The notes under the pieces were generated by a model that saw only the letters and a program-made list of their open reading frames with translations, was not told the DNA's origin and ran no database searches. This document shows, one piece after another, positions 11,131 through 22,260 of a DNA stretch of 64,000 nt (within the stretch, counting starts at the first letter, position 1; every line of letters begins with the position of its first letter). The position numbers and the translations under genes are program-made. The stretch is from Jacaranda mimosifolia (lineage: Eukaryota; Streptophyta; Magnoliopsida; Lamiales; Bignoniaceae), in the NCBI GenBank assembly GCA_018894105.1, contig CM032128.1, forward strand, positions 20,379,001-20,443,000, read 5' to 3'.

Positions 11131-12664
11131 TGAAAATGTATGTACTTTATTGAAGTGCATTTAGGATTAATTCTTCCTCATGGATGTATGATGTCGCATG
11201 TGGTTCTTATATTTGTAATTTGTTACAAAGAATAGAAAGAATAATAAAACTAAGTGATGGGGTTTCTCCGCCTTAGCAAAGGAGCAAGAGTTGTGGCCAA
11301 AACCGAAGGCATATTATAAGTTAGACTTAGGGAACTCCATACTTGTATTGAACCCTTGTTATTATGTACCATATATTATTGAGAACATTATTTCAATTCC
11401 CATTTTGGATAGCGAAGGATTTGATCATTCTACATCAAATGGGAGATTGAAGGCATTAAAGAATGGATTCTTTAGATGCTCATGGTACACTTAACAAAGG
11501 ATTATACATTTTTGGATTCTCAATCATCACTGATGAACATTCAATCAAGTGAGAAAAAAAACAGATAACCAAGAAGATGCCATCTTATGGCATGCAGGAC
11601 TTGGACATATCTCTAAAAATGGATGAATAAGTTAGAAGCTCTTAAAGCACTAAATGTTTGTGGCATTGAGAATCTTCTTGCTTGTGAATCTTGTTTGAAG
11701 GGGAAAATGATCAAAGCTCCTTTTGTAGGACAATCAGAGCGAACCACAAGTCGTTTGAATTTGATTCATTTGGATGTTTGTGGCCCACAAGAGCTAGTGC
11801 GAGAGGAGGCTATTCTTACTTCATTTCCTTCACCGATGATCATACTCGGTTTGCACATATGTATCTTATGAAGTACAACTCCGAAATCTTTCAAAAGTTC
11901 AAAGAGTATAGGAATAAAGTAGAAAAGCAAAAATGGACTAAGTATTAAAGCTCTTCGATCAGATCAAGGAGGAGAACACTTGAGTACCGAATTTTTGGAT
12001 TATCTAAAGGAAAATGAGATTCTCTCTCAATGGACTCTACTTGGCACACCCCAACACAATGGAGTAGCCAAGAGAAGAAACCGTACATTGTTGGATATGG
12101 TACGTTCCATGATGAGCTTTTTTCGATGTGCTTATATCCTTTTGAGGATACACCTCATTAATAGTGTTGAAGTTAATAAATGTAGTACCTTCAAAGTCGA
12201 TGCTAAAGACACCGTATGAGACATGGTTTGGCAAAACACCCTCTTACACTTTTCTAAGAGTTTTGGGGTCTCCTGCTTACATCAAGTGGCTAGTGGGAGA
12301 CAAGTTGGATAGTAGATCCACTTTGTGTAAGTTTGTGGGATACCCAAGAGAGTCTTTGGGTTATTACTTTTATGATCCCTTGGAACAAAATGTGTTTGTT
12401 TCAAGGAATGCCTACTTTTTGGAAAAGAAATTTATATTGGATAGAAATGACGTTGTTGTTGAACTTGATGAAGTTCAAGATGATCATCAAATCCCACAAG
12501 CGGTGGAAACAAGTGAGCAACAAGAGCCTTACATACAACCTCTAAGAAGGTCAGACCGAATCAACAAGCAACCTAAAAGATTTGGATTCCTTCATGAGAC
12601 GGGCCATTTGGATAGCGATCCGAAAACCTATGAGAAAGCTATGTTGGACATAGATTCAAGATAT
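11131..12664 (+). pseudogene. Copia-A1 protease and integrase remnant
   Basis: A protease-like patch near 11180 reads MYDVACGSYIC, where the D-T/S-G active site is now D-V-A. From about 11575 the pre-integrase zinc domain reads WHAGLGHIS ... CESCLKGK (His-x-His and Cys pair visible). The integrase core follows with one frameshift near 11800: IHLDVCGP carries the first Asp, RSDQGGE the second, and the position usually read NGV(A/S)ERRNR is NGVAKRRNR. The catalytic Glu is thus Lys (codon 12070-12072). The distal part, TPYETWFGKTPSY ... FVGYPRESLGYYFYDP, is a long open stretch ending at 12667. Confidence 0.88.
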
Positions 12665-13910
12665 TAGCTAGACGCCATGAAATCCAAAATGGAATCCATG
12701 TACTCCAACAAAGTATGGACTTTGGTAGATCCACCATAGGGTATTGTACCAGTTGGTTGCAAGTCCAACGAAAGCTAGGAGTCGATGGATAGATAATGAC
12801 CTTGAAGGTGCGACTAGTGGCAAAAGGTTATACTCAAAAATTCGGTATTGATTTTGAGAAAACTTTTTCATTAGCCGTTATGCCTAAGTCCATTCGAATT
12901 TTACTTGCATAGCCGCATATTATGACAATGAGATATGACAAATGGATGTGAAAACCGCTTTCCTCAATGGAAACATTGAAAAAGAAATCTATATAGAGCA
13001 ACCACAAAGTTTGACATCTAAAGAGAGTGAGCAAAAGGTTTGCAAACCCAAAAGATCCATTTAAGGACTCAAACAGGCATCCCGAAGTTGGAACATACAT
13101 TTTGACAAAACAGTCAAATTATTTGGCTTTGTCAAAAATATGTATGAACCTTTTTTTGTATAAGAAGGTTAGTAGGAGTAGTATACAATTTGTTATGCTT
13201 TATGTCGATAACATTCTTCTCATTGGGAATGAGAGAGCAATGTTAGAATATACTAAAGCATAGTTATCTATACAATTCTCTGTAAAGAATTTGGGATAAG
13301 CATCCCACGTATTAGGAATATGTGTCTATAGAGATAGATCGAGGAGGATGCTGAGGTTTTCCCAAACACCATACATTGACAAGATACTAAAGAGGTTTGA
13401 TATACAAGAATCCAAGAGGGGATTCATCTAGATAGGACACGATCTTCGTCTTTCCAAGTTTATGGCCCTAAGACTGATGACGAGAGACATAGAATGTCCC
13501 ACATACCTTATGCCTTCGCCATTGGGAGCATAATGTATGCTGTTCAATATACAAGGCCGGATGTGGCACATGTTCTAAGTGTTACAAGCTGTTTTCAATA
13601 TGACTGCAGTGAATGTCACTGAATGGTCGTTAAAGTAATCCTTCAGTACTTGAGAAGGACTAAGGACTGGTTTTTAGTATACGACAATGAAGAATTGAAA
13701 CCTGAGGGGTTTTTGGATTCTAGTTTTCAATTCGATGTAGATGACCTAAAATCCACTTTTAAATTCATATTTTACCTCAATGGAGGCATGGTGAGTTGGA
13801 AGAGTTCCAAACAAGACACCATGGCTGATTCAACCATAGAGACAGAATATATATTGATGTTTTGGAAACCGCAAAGGAAAGTGTTTGGATAAAAACTTTA
13901 TCCAAGAGTT
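12665..13910 (+). pseudogene. Copia-A1 reverse transcriptase and RNase H remnant
   Basis: Fragments in order include LVAKGYTQKFGIDFEKTFSL (start of the RT fingers), a damaged MDVKTAFLNG-equivalent near 12950, and FVMLYVDNILLIGNE at 13192-13236. The catalytic YVDD is YVDN there (13201-13212), which removes one essential Asp. RNase H pieces follow: IMYAVQYTRPDVAH (about 13530), VVKVILQYLRRTKDWFLVY, and GGMVSWKSSKQDTMADSTIETEYI near 13790-13850. Stops and frameshifts separate these blocks. Confidence 0.88.
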
Positions 13911-14149
13911 GGATCTAGTGCCTAGCGTGCATAAGTCTATGGTTGTCTTATGAAGAAAACTTAGGACTTGAGTCAAGATCTCATCAGTGATCCAAACACA
14001 AGTAAATGTGCTATTATTTGGTAGAGGCAGTGGAAATGGTTGCCTCAGAAGAGAATATGGCAAAACTATTCTTTTAACCCTTAAACGCGAAAAGTCTTTG
14101 AAGGACATCTTGAGAAGACGGGTCTTCAGACTATGGGGAATTAGCTTTA
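13911..14149 (+). other. Copia-A1 3' untranslated region
   Basis: Short stretch between RNase H and the polypurine tract with no recognised domain. Overlapping open frames on both strands are of unremarkable composition. Confidence 0.5.
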
Positions 14150-14163
14150 GGGCAAGTGGAAGA
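14150..14163 (+). other. Copia-A1 polypurine tract
   Basis: GGGCAAGTGGAAGA sits one base before the right LTR (TGTTGGAATAG from 14165). The equivalent tract in Copia-A2 reads GGGCAAGTGGGAGAT on the minus strand. Confidence 0.75.
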
Positions 14164-14164
14164 T

Positions 14165-16342
14165 TGTTGGAATAGTGCCCTACAGCCAATAAGATTGGCA
14201 TGTAAACTATTTCACTTATGATACAATCTTAATTGAATGATATTCGTTATAAATAGCCATCTTCATCTTATGCTTATTTCACTTCACAAGCATTTGGTTG
14301 AAGCCATTATAAAACAAGTCTTACACAGTCGTGATCTTAAATCTTCCATGTCGTAGAATCTTATGAGACAGGACATCTAAGATTCGGATAGACTTGCACT
14401 AATGATGCATAAAACCAAGGGTTTGATATTGCTCCATTTTATGAGCAAACCATGTGAGACATGAGTGCATATTAGTGGGTACTTTTTAGAGAACAAGTTC
14501 ACTGACGGCTCGCCTAGAGAATCCACTAGATAGTCATAGTGGCAAGTCAGTAGTGGCAAGTTCTCCATCTTACACAAATGCATATAATTAGTCCTTTGAC
14601 CTGAGGATCCATGGTAACCTTATGTTTAGGTCTTCATACTTTGACTCTTCCTTGACCACTTAGTGGGTCTTTCGGGTTGAGGATGGGCATGAGCTACTTA
14701 GACATGGAGTTTTGTAAGATCCAAGATAGGATTCGACTTCTCATTGTTGTGAAGGGCGAGTGGATCTCCTATGTATTCTATAACAATTGATTCCAAGGAG
14801 CCCTTGCGCAAGGCAGTGTGCCAATTTGGAAAAAGAATTTTCCAAAGATGAGGTCACAAATTGGAATCAAACATTGGGAATAGAAACATAATATTGAGGC
14901 CATTAGGGGGAGATAGGAGACGGAATGACCGTATTTACATAGTAAGCGTAGAGCTAGAATTGTTCTGCAAGAGCATATCCATTCAGCCAATTAGTTGGGC
15001 TCCATGGGCTTGAGGTTGGACATCGACCATGGAGATTGAGTACTATTCAATTAATGAGATTAATTGAATTGAGTCATTAGTTTAAAAGAGTTTAAACTAA
15101 TGTAAATATTTTGATATTCTAAAAGTTACAAGAGTTGTGGACCCATGTACAATGAATAGTAGAACCTAATGGGTCACACACAAAAGCTAATTAAAAATTC
15201 TACTTGATGAAGGGAATTTTCAAAGAGTTTGAAAATTTCATCTTGACCGATTTTTCGAGGGAAACGGTTGACACAATTTTTGATCATTTTGGCTTGATTA
15301 ATTTAGTTGTTAAATTGGTCTAAATAATTTATGGAGTTAAATTAGACCAATTAAATTAAAAAATTAATTTAATTGGTGCCACATGACTATCAATTGATCA
15401 AGTTAACTTAAGGATTTAACACCTTCCAGCTTAAAGAGTTAAGCTAATTAACTTAAAGAGTTAAGTCAAGGTTAATTAATTAAATTAAGGGGTTAATTTA
15501 ATTAATGTGAAGAAATAATTTTGGAGAAAAAATTCAAATGAAGAGTTTATTTGGAGTGCATTTAGAATTCATTTGGATGACATTTCATGTGATGAAATAA
15601 AAATTCCAAATGAAATTCAAATGCAAGTGAAATGTGATTTCACATGCAACTTGCTTACTTCGGTGGCACCTCATGGGAGGTGTGATGCCAACTAGCATCA
15701 CACCTTCTCTCCCTCTATAAATATGTTATAGATGGTTGGCCACTTAAGATGTTAAATGGCAAAATTTAGATTTAAAAGCCACATTTTCTTTTTTTATCCA
15801 ATTTTGTGATTCTCTCATGTGTTGAGGCTTCACACTTTCTTCAACTCTCCCTCCCCAAATTTTTGGCCTTCAACCTCATTTTTATCTCCTTGATTTTCTA
15901 GCTAATTAAGGAGAGATTTGGATTAGCCATTGGTGTGTGTGGATGATATCATTAGAGGCAATACATTTGGATTGCTTGGCTTTTGGAGATTCACAATAGA
16001 GGCAATGAATTTGGATTGTCTTTTTAGGAGCTTCCTGAAGTCATTTTCGACTGAATTTTTTAGTAGATCTTTATCAAGGTATTGGTGATCTTGTGTCCAA
16101 TTTTCAGCTGATTTGGAGTAGATTTATAGGGAAACTATTGCCGTATTGCTGTTGCTCCAGGGGAGACTGCATTAAAGGAGTTCAAGTAAGTTTTCATCTC
16201 CTTGGTTAGGTTTTGCTATTAAGGTAATTTTCTGACCTAAATCCACTTTAGTAGCAGGATTAGATCATTGGGGAGGTGTAATCAAGTTAGATTTTTGTTT
16301 TAATTGTTTTATAATTGAATCATTAGCTTACACATTCTTTCA
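14165..16342 (+). repeat. Copia-A1 right (3') LTR
   Basis: Begins TGTTGGAATAG and ends CATTCTTTCA, giving proper TG...CA termini, followed by the duplicated GTCTT. The hairpin and TATA box are conserved at 15678-15722. Confidence 0.9.
15678..15722 (+). promoter_or_regulatory. LTR core promoter: hairpin plus TATA box, right copy
   Basis: The 11-bp stem (15678-15688 with 15695-15705) and the CAACTA loop are identical to the left LTR although the LTRs differ at about one base in ten elsewhere. TATAAAT lies at 15716-15722. Confidence 0.6.
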
Positions 16343-16347
16343 GTCTT
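16343..16347. other. Target-site duplication GTCTT, right copy
   Basis: Identical to 6190-6194; directly follows the terminal CA of the right LTR. Confidence 0.85.
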
Positions 16348-17600
16348 GCTAGATTTTATGAATGCCCATAAGACATTGGAAGCCCTTTAACCTATTCCCA
16401 TATATTTTTTCTTTGATTTTGTGCCATTGCATACTTAGCCTTCAGCTTCCCCTGCTCTTCATTACTCTTATCCATCAATTCAAGCTCACATTATCTATAA
16501 TACAACTTTAAATCCATGTGGCTCTTGACATTATCCTTAATCTTATTTTTAATGTCGATAATTGTAAGAAATCATTATCAAAGAAATTCTTCTATATGTT
16601 TATTACATCTAAATTGTGTTGAATCAAGTTACCTTTCCAATATGACAATTTCCAAAGGTAGTCTACTTAGTCTAGTTATGCTCAATTCCGTATCTAGCAA
16701 TTACAGCAACACCACCATTTTAGTAATTCTTAACAAATTACATATAAAATCTCATACTTCCTCTTCAATAAATTTTGGTCGAGAAGGATCAAACTCGATC
16801 ACGTTCATTCTGAATCTGTCAAATGATAATTAGACCAATTATTTTTTTGGGTATATTTCAAAGCAAAGACTTTACTATAACACATACAGTAGACAAGCCT
16901 AGTCATCCAACCGAATAATATCCTATAAGTTGGAAAATCATTTATGATTCTTTATAGCTTTTTGTTATGAAATTTTATTTTGTTGAAAAATTATAAATTG
17001 GAATACCCACTTCCCATGTCAACTTTTCATCAATTAAGGGCTGAAAGAGCATGTCTATCACAAATTTTAGATTTTAGGTATGATACAAGTTAAAAAAATA
17101 TAGAATATTGCCATACACATTCTGGGTGCAAGTAACGATGGCGAACAAAGATGAATAAATAATGCTAATTGGCTAAAAAGAGTGTCACATTTCAAGGTCA
17201 CTTGCAAACTTTGGATATCTATAACACCTTCTACTCTATTCTTATCATAATGCCATCTTATGCGAGGTGTTGAACTTATTAAGGCACAACACCTTTTTGA
17301 CATAGGAAATAGAGGCAAATAGTGAATTCTCTTCACATGCATTTACTTCATGTTACCATCACCTTTATCCCTCGTTTCACTAGTTTATTGTATCTTGCAA
17401 CCCTACAAAACTTACACTTTGTCTTATTAACATACAATATAATATACATCCATTCACACAACAATCAAGTTTTTTGTATAAACAACATAAACCTTACACT
17501 AGTTTTCTAGCCTCATAATAATTCTTAGGAATACTTTGCCCTACTAATATTATCTTAGGCAACATTTAAATATCTCATCAACAGCATCTTGAGGGCATCA
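16343..17600 (-). pseudogene. TNP2 transposase remnant, N-terminal part (CACTA-1)
   Basis: Read on the minus strand this gives degenerate TNP2 landmarks in order. At about 17550-17430 it reads IPKNYYEARKLV (usually LPKTYYEAKKLL). At 17342-17067 it reads IHYLPLFPMSKRCCAL ... IRWHYDKNRVEGVI, matching the usual RYFPLxPRLQRL ... MRWH ... DGVLRHP region. At about 16630-16560 the reverse complement aligns with the CACTA-2 segment encoding NLDVMHVEKNIFDNV. Stops are frequent. Copia-A1 is inserted at its left edge, and the sequence continues at 6194. This transposase family cuts and joins CACTA ends. Confidence 0.82.
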
Positions 17601-18259
17601 TTTTTCGTATTCATTATTCTCACTACGACATTTAGGTAGATCGCACTTGGCATCCACACCACAATAATTGATTGTATTCACTTAATCAATATTTTCAAAG
17701 TAGATTGGTCGCTTTACTATTACTTATTTAGTTAGTTCAACTAATTCAACCATTGATTTGATTTGTATGATGCCATAATAGAACATGATAATTATATATA
17801 AAATATTATAAAATTAATAAAAAATATAAAATTTTTAAGAATATTAAAAATAAAAAAATTCCCAGTTTTTACTCATTTTTTGAGTTGTTCTTTTAAAAAT
17901 ATACCATTTCACAATTAGTCAATTACAACTATATAATTTAATTAAAAATAATACAACACAACTATTTAATTTTAGTCCAAAAAATTGTCCTTTCCAAGAA
18001 AATTTCAAGTCCAATATTCAACATAAATAAAAAGATTTTTTCACACCTATCCAACATATCTAAGGGATAGTAAAAGAAAATAAAAAACAAAATCAACCAT
18101 AAGTATCTAAATATAACTTGTACTTCATAGAGTTCCAAAGAGATAAGCTCATATCTTGAAAAAGTACCATGACCAAAATCTTTAGTCATCATCTTCAACT
18201 TTTAATCCCTCTTCTCATTTATACCTTTTTAGTTTTATTATGTTATTTTGTTTCTATGT
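17601..18259. other. AT-rich spacer
   Basis: Probably includes the 5' terminal part of CACTA-1, but no terminus was recognised. An open minus stretch of 78 codons at 17962-18198 has a hydrophobic, Phe-rich translation typical of AT-rich noise. Confidence 0.4.
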
Positions 18260-18598
18260 TGATGCTGCTTGAAAATTGAGCAAGGTCCTTCCCAAAAAAT
18301 GGCAGTGCATCATTTGTTTTCTTTGGAATGCATACAGAGAGATCTTCTCTTCTCGAAAGTTCTTCAACTTTAAGAATTTTTGTGAATGATTTCATATGCT
18401 CAAATTCTCTTGGAAACTCGGTATTTATAGTTTTTAGTCTTGATGGGCTTAGGTCCATCACAGTTTTTTGCCCTTTAGTATGGGCTTACCTTGTTTTTTG
18501 GGCTCTTTGTCCCTTTTACTTAGTTAATTAATTTAAGTTTTGATATCATTTTTGATCAATTTACCAATTTATCCTTATAGTTAATTTTAGCAGTATCA
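18260..18598 (-). repeat. G1 LTR, left (3' relative to gag)
   Basis: Plus-strand TGATGCTGCTTG...GCAGTATCA. It aligns throughout with 24794-25130 and with the G2 LTR at 31239-31572 (shared blocks include GAGAATTTTTGTGAATGATTT and GGGCTTAGG). Confidence 0.88.
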
Positions 18599-18929
18599 TC
18601 AAACCGCTTATTTTCAATAGAAAAAATTTTAATTTCATATCAAAATTATATTATAAGATTAATTCATTAATTTTTCTTTTTGTTAACTTGTTAATAAGGT
18701 TCATCAAAATGAGTAATTATTCTTGAGTTGGGTGTCTGTGAGTTTTCAACTTTTGTCTAAGCTGAGGTTGAATAGGTCTCAAAGTCTTTAAGACTTTTAA
18801 GAGGTGCTCAATAAAGGTAGCTTTGTGCATAAAGGTAGCTTTGTTGGCACCTTGGGAGTTGGTAGAAAGAAGGAAATTTTTTATCTTAAACAAGGACCAG
18901 AAGAAAGAGGAACAAAGGCTCAACAGGAG

Positions 18930-21250
18930 TGTTGAGATGAGTCCTCAAGGTAGCGTCTTTCCTACTCCATAGACTCTTTGTTTTATTTATTATTCTTGAT
19001 TTCCTTTCTTGCGAATTTTTTTTATAACTTTCTTTTGAATTAGTAAAAACTTTGGGGTTTTCGTCAGGATAAAAGATGTTTGAGAGCAAGTCTAGTTCTG
19101 AGTCAAGTTCAGGACAAAAATCTTCAAGTGATCAAACAAGAAGGAGTAGAGAAGGAGCACTGGCCAGTCAGCTAATGTCGATGTCATCATTGCAATCGTA
19201 GGGCATTTGGGTGGGCACTGGCCTAAGGTACTCATGAGCACCTAGGGCGGGTGCCCATGGGAGTTGCCCCTGGGCACCCATGGCGCATCAAGGTTGGGTG
19301 CCCATGAGGTATAGAGATTGATTTATGTTCATAAAGGTCTTCTTCCTCATGGTGTCGCAGTATATGTTAGTCATCTATTAGATGTGCTGTCAATCCTAGC
19401 TTTAGAAAATTTTGAAAAGTTTCAGAAGTCTTGTAGTAGGGATAAAACTAATGAGTCATCTTCGTGATGTGGTTTTAATTTCAAAGAGGAGAGTTCTTTT
19501 GATGAGGAATCTTAGAGCATTCTTATTGTGAATAGTAACTTTTCTAAGGTAGTGGAAATCAAGTGTTTACATGGACTAGAGGAGTTAGATATTTTAAGGT
19601 GTAGGGTTTGTATTCTGAAGAGTTCATCTCAAGATGACATGGTTTCGTCTCCTAGAGGGTATTTTACTACCTTCAGTAGTTAATTTACTTGTGGATTTTC
19701 ACTTTATTTGAACCCTCTTTTGTTGGATATAGTGTGAAGTTATGGTGTGTCTTTAAGCCAATTCATGCCTAACCTTTTTGCATCTTTTGAGGGGTTTCAA
19801 CAACATTTAAATGAGCTGGGTTTACCAATATCTTTAGATAGTTATTATACTTTGCTTGGGGTGTAAAAAGTGCCAAACGAACCATTCTTCCATTCTTTTC
19901 CTAACCAAACAATAAATTTCTATATGGGTTGCCTTCATCTAGGGGTCATTGGAAGGATATGTGAGATGAGGATTGGGATGTTCCTCACTAGTGGAGTAAT
20001 TTTCCTTCTTTGATTTGTCCTACTTAAGTTCACAGCGATCCTCGCATTTGTTTTGGAAATAGGGTTGTTTAGTTTTCCTTTTGATGTTACCTATATGTTT
20101 CCTGCAGATGCTTAACATATTTTGTTCTTTGATTCATGACGTATACTTGCATGTATGTACTTGCTTCTTTATGTTTTCATGCATCATTCATATTTTGCCA
20201 AGATCTATGCTTGGAGAGCAGAAGAAAAAACACATGAGATTTGCATTATGGAGCACTATCATAGGGAGATACTGTTGGAAGGGCACCATTCGAGCCCTTT
20301 GTGCTAATAACTGAGCGAGATGCATGCTATGTTGGCGCTGGTGGAATTTGCATCCATTGTGAATGGCGAGCTTGAGGTGTAACCTTCCAGTCCTATAGGA
20401 AATAAGTTCGTGGATTTATCACTTATCCCTAGGCTGCTTGTCTTTTTTCAGGTTGGTGAGGGCAAGGGACTTTTTCATTGTGGCTTAAAGTAGAGTTGAG
20501 GGATAGCTTCCCATTGGGACATAGATGAGTCTGCATTTAGTTTTGATTGCATGCATAATGTAGTGAATGAGAATGATTAAGAAAAATTGGAGTTATTCTC
20601 CTATTCTCAATTGACTTAGATAGCTGCTAGCAACAATGCTTGGGTTTGAGTTAGTTTTATTACTTTGATTTAATTTTGTCATCATTTCTCTTTTTCATAG
20701 TATTACAGTGATTTCTGACTCTTGAACATTTTTTGCATTTTTGAAGTGCGGAGATGGAACTTGGTTGGGCATATGTCTTATCCAATAGTGGGAGTTATAC
20801 CAACAGTGAAACACCTTAAAGAGGAGGCTACCAAAGTGATCGAGTTAAAAACAAAAAGAGCTAACCAAGTTATAGAAAGAAGCATGAATGCTTGAAGGCA
20901 AGGTATGCGAAAGAGGTGAAGAGTGGGTAGAAGTTCATAAACTCTTTTACTAGAAGAACCTTCATAAACCTTGCTCATAAAAATATAGTTAAGGAGTTTA
21001 AGGGTTCTGATGAGTTCTTTGAAGCAGTTAAATTGGAGATGATGGCGACTTACGAGCAGACTATCTAAAGTTGCCATCGTAATTTGAGTAAGACCAGATG
21101 TATCCTGCAAAAAACTTGTTGCTGTTAGGCTCTACTATCTCAATCAACCTCACCATGGGAGAGCCTAAGAAAGGTCTTGAAGCTGGGCATGGAGACTATA
21201 GTTGAGAAGCCAGTGGAAGCGGCTCCACAAGAATGAAGCAATAAGTAGAG
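18930..21250 (+). pseudogene. G1 extra ORF remnant, antisense to gag
   Basis: Plus-strand translation gives broken blocks. Around 19690-19900 it reads like FNNI*MSWVYQYL / SYYTLLGV, resembling the putative gypsy-type transposon domain (Transposase_28, PF04195-like) with its FPLHPFL..VL..YGLSP.QL-type core. Near 20820-21070 is a charged, coiled-coil-like part (KEEATKVIELKTKRA..., FINSFTRRTFINLAHKNIVKEFKG). The latter aligns with 27540-27740 in G2, which reads FIDSTAGRIFINVACGDVIKEFKS. The role of this protein family in retrotransposons is not known. Stops and frameshifts are frequent. Confidence 0.55.
19190..19320. repeat. GC-rich GGGTGCCCATGG repeat and hairpin
   Basis: GGGTGCCCA (19249-19257) pairs perfectly with TGGGCACCC (19271-19279). 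GGGTGCCCATGA recurs near 19296 and variants lie at 19207-19245. The patch is strikingly GC-rich against its surroundings. Related GTACC/GGCAC-rich patches occur at 21355-21460 (G1), 28200-28270 (G2) and 44336-44400 (G3). Confidence 0.5.
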
Positions 21251-21354
21251 TTCTTGTTTAGGATTTATTACTACATAGCATTTTGCAGTTGGCTTGAGTA
21301 GTGCTTCAGCATGCTTTTACTTTTACATTATACATAGGAAGATAGTGTAACTTG

Positions 21355-21460
21355 GATGCCTGTGCAGGGTACCTATCTCGAGTGCTTACGTAATGTGCCC
21401 TTAGGCACACGCACAAGGTACCTATCTCAGGTAGGTGTCTGTGCCAGGCGTCCATCATAG
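21355..21460. repeat. GTACCTATCTC/GGCAC repeat patch in G1
   Basis: GGTACCTATCTC occurs twice, at about 21370 and 21418, amid GTGCC/GGCAC words, between the extra ORF and the tandem array. Comparable patches sit at the same relative place in G2 and at the edge of G3. Confidence 0.45.
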
Positions 21461-21959
21461 GGCTTCTTTTTATTTTTTGCATAAGCCTTTGATAGCATGG
21501 TGTCTTTGTTGATTGCTTGGGAACTTAGAAAATTTGCTTGGTGAAGTTGTGTTATCAATTTTAGTGAGTTTTATGAGTTTTAGATGATTATTGCAGTCAT
21601 TAGTGTAATACATAGTGGAATTATTCTAAGAAGGTGTAGATCCCCCTTTTATCAGTATTAGTTCACTTTTGAGAGGCAAAGTCCTCTGAGGGAGGAAAAT
21701 TAATTTCGTGCTTGAGTTACATAAACATTAATATAAAGTTCAAGTATCGCGATTAGGAAATGTGTGTTTATGGGTCTTTTGGGAGACTTCATAATAAGTG
21801 CGTAGTGACTTGTTGAGTCGCTGGACTTAGTGAGTTTCCTTTACTTCTCTATGTGTCAAGATATTGCCATCCTCATTCTCACGAGGACTTAAGGTGGGGT
21901 TCTTTTGCTTAGTTGCATGGGTGTCTTCCAAAGGTATTTCTTAGTGAGTTTCTCTAGAG

Positions 21960-22260
21960 GGGTTGCCACATACGTTTGAAAGGAGCCTATAGTAGGCTTT
22001 TCTAGAGTTTGCCATGTATTCTAGAGGAGAGCTGATAGTGGGCTTTTTTAAATGTTGCCACATACTCCCGATGGGAGCAGATAATAGATATTTTTAGAGT
22101 TTGCCATATGCTCTTGATGGGAGCCAATAGTAGGCATTTTTAGAGTAGCTATCATGTACTTTCTTGGGGTCTAAAGTAAGATTTCATTGGCTACCATGTA
22201 CCCTAGGCTACCACATACTCCTTAAACTTCTTGAGAAGCCTTATAATGGGACTATGCCTA
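21960..22260. repeat. Tandem-repeat array in G1, unit about 47 bp
   Basis: Degenerate units read like GTTGCCACATACT(T/C)...GGGAGCC(T/A)ATAGTGGGCTTTTTTAGA, beginning near 21966, 22013, 22062 and 22109, then more diverged to 22260. The array lies between the pol-deletion point and the extra ORF. A related array is at the same relative place in G2 (28795-29130), and a weaker one in G3 (45440-45900). Confidence 0.65.

Larger units (their letters stand above)
6195..16342 (+). mobile_element. Copia-A1: complete but inactive Ty1/copia retrotransposon
   Basis: A 10.1-kb element with two LTRs of about 2.18 kb, a methionine-tRNA-type primer-binding site, gag-pol remnants in copia order (gag, protease, integrase, reverse transcriptase, RNase H), a polypurine tract and a perfect 5-bp target duplication. 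The unusually long LTRs and the integrase and RNase H style suggest the Tork/Angela side of Ty1/copia, but I could not fix the lineage. In the first about 137 aligned LTR bases I count 13 differences, mostly transitions, so the insertion is not recent. It lies inside the TNP2 gene of CACTA-1. Two related copies are at 58355-62960 and 62961-64000. Confidence 0.92.
3154..17600 (-). mobile_element. CACTA-1: decayed En/Spm-like transposon split by Copia-A1
   Basis: A minus-strand CACTA transposon whose pieces run in the expected order: TNP2-type transposase (17600 down to 16343, resuming at 6194 down to about 5650), then the second gene with a plant transposase (Transposase_24-like) domain (about 4840-3790), then a terminal region. 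The order matches CACTA-2 at 51-56.6 kb. The left terminus near 3154 (TCTTACAAGAAAAAT) aligns with the reverse complement of the CACTA-2 right end and resembles the usual CACTACAAGAAAA terminus with its first bases changed. The right terminus was not found. The 10.1-kb interruption is a later retrotransposon insertion. Coding parts carry many stops, so the copy is dead. Confidence 0.8.
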
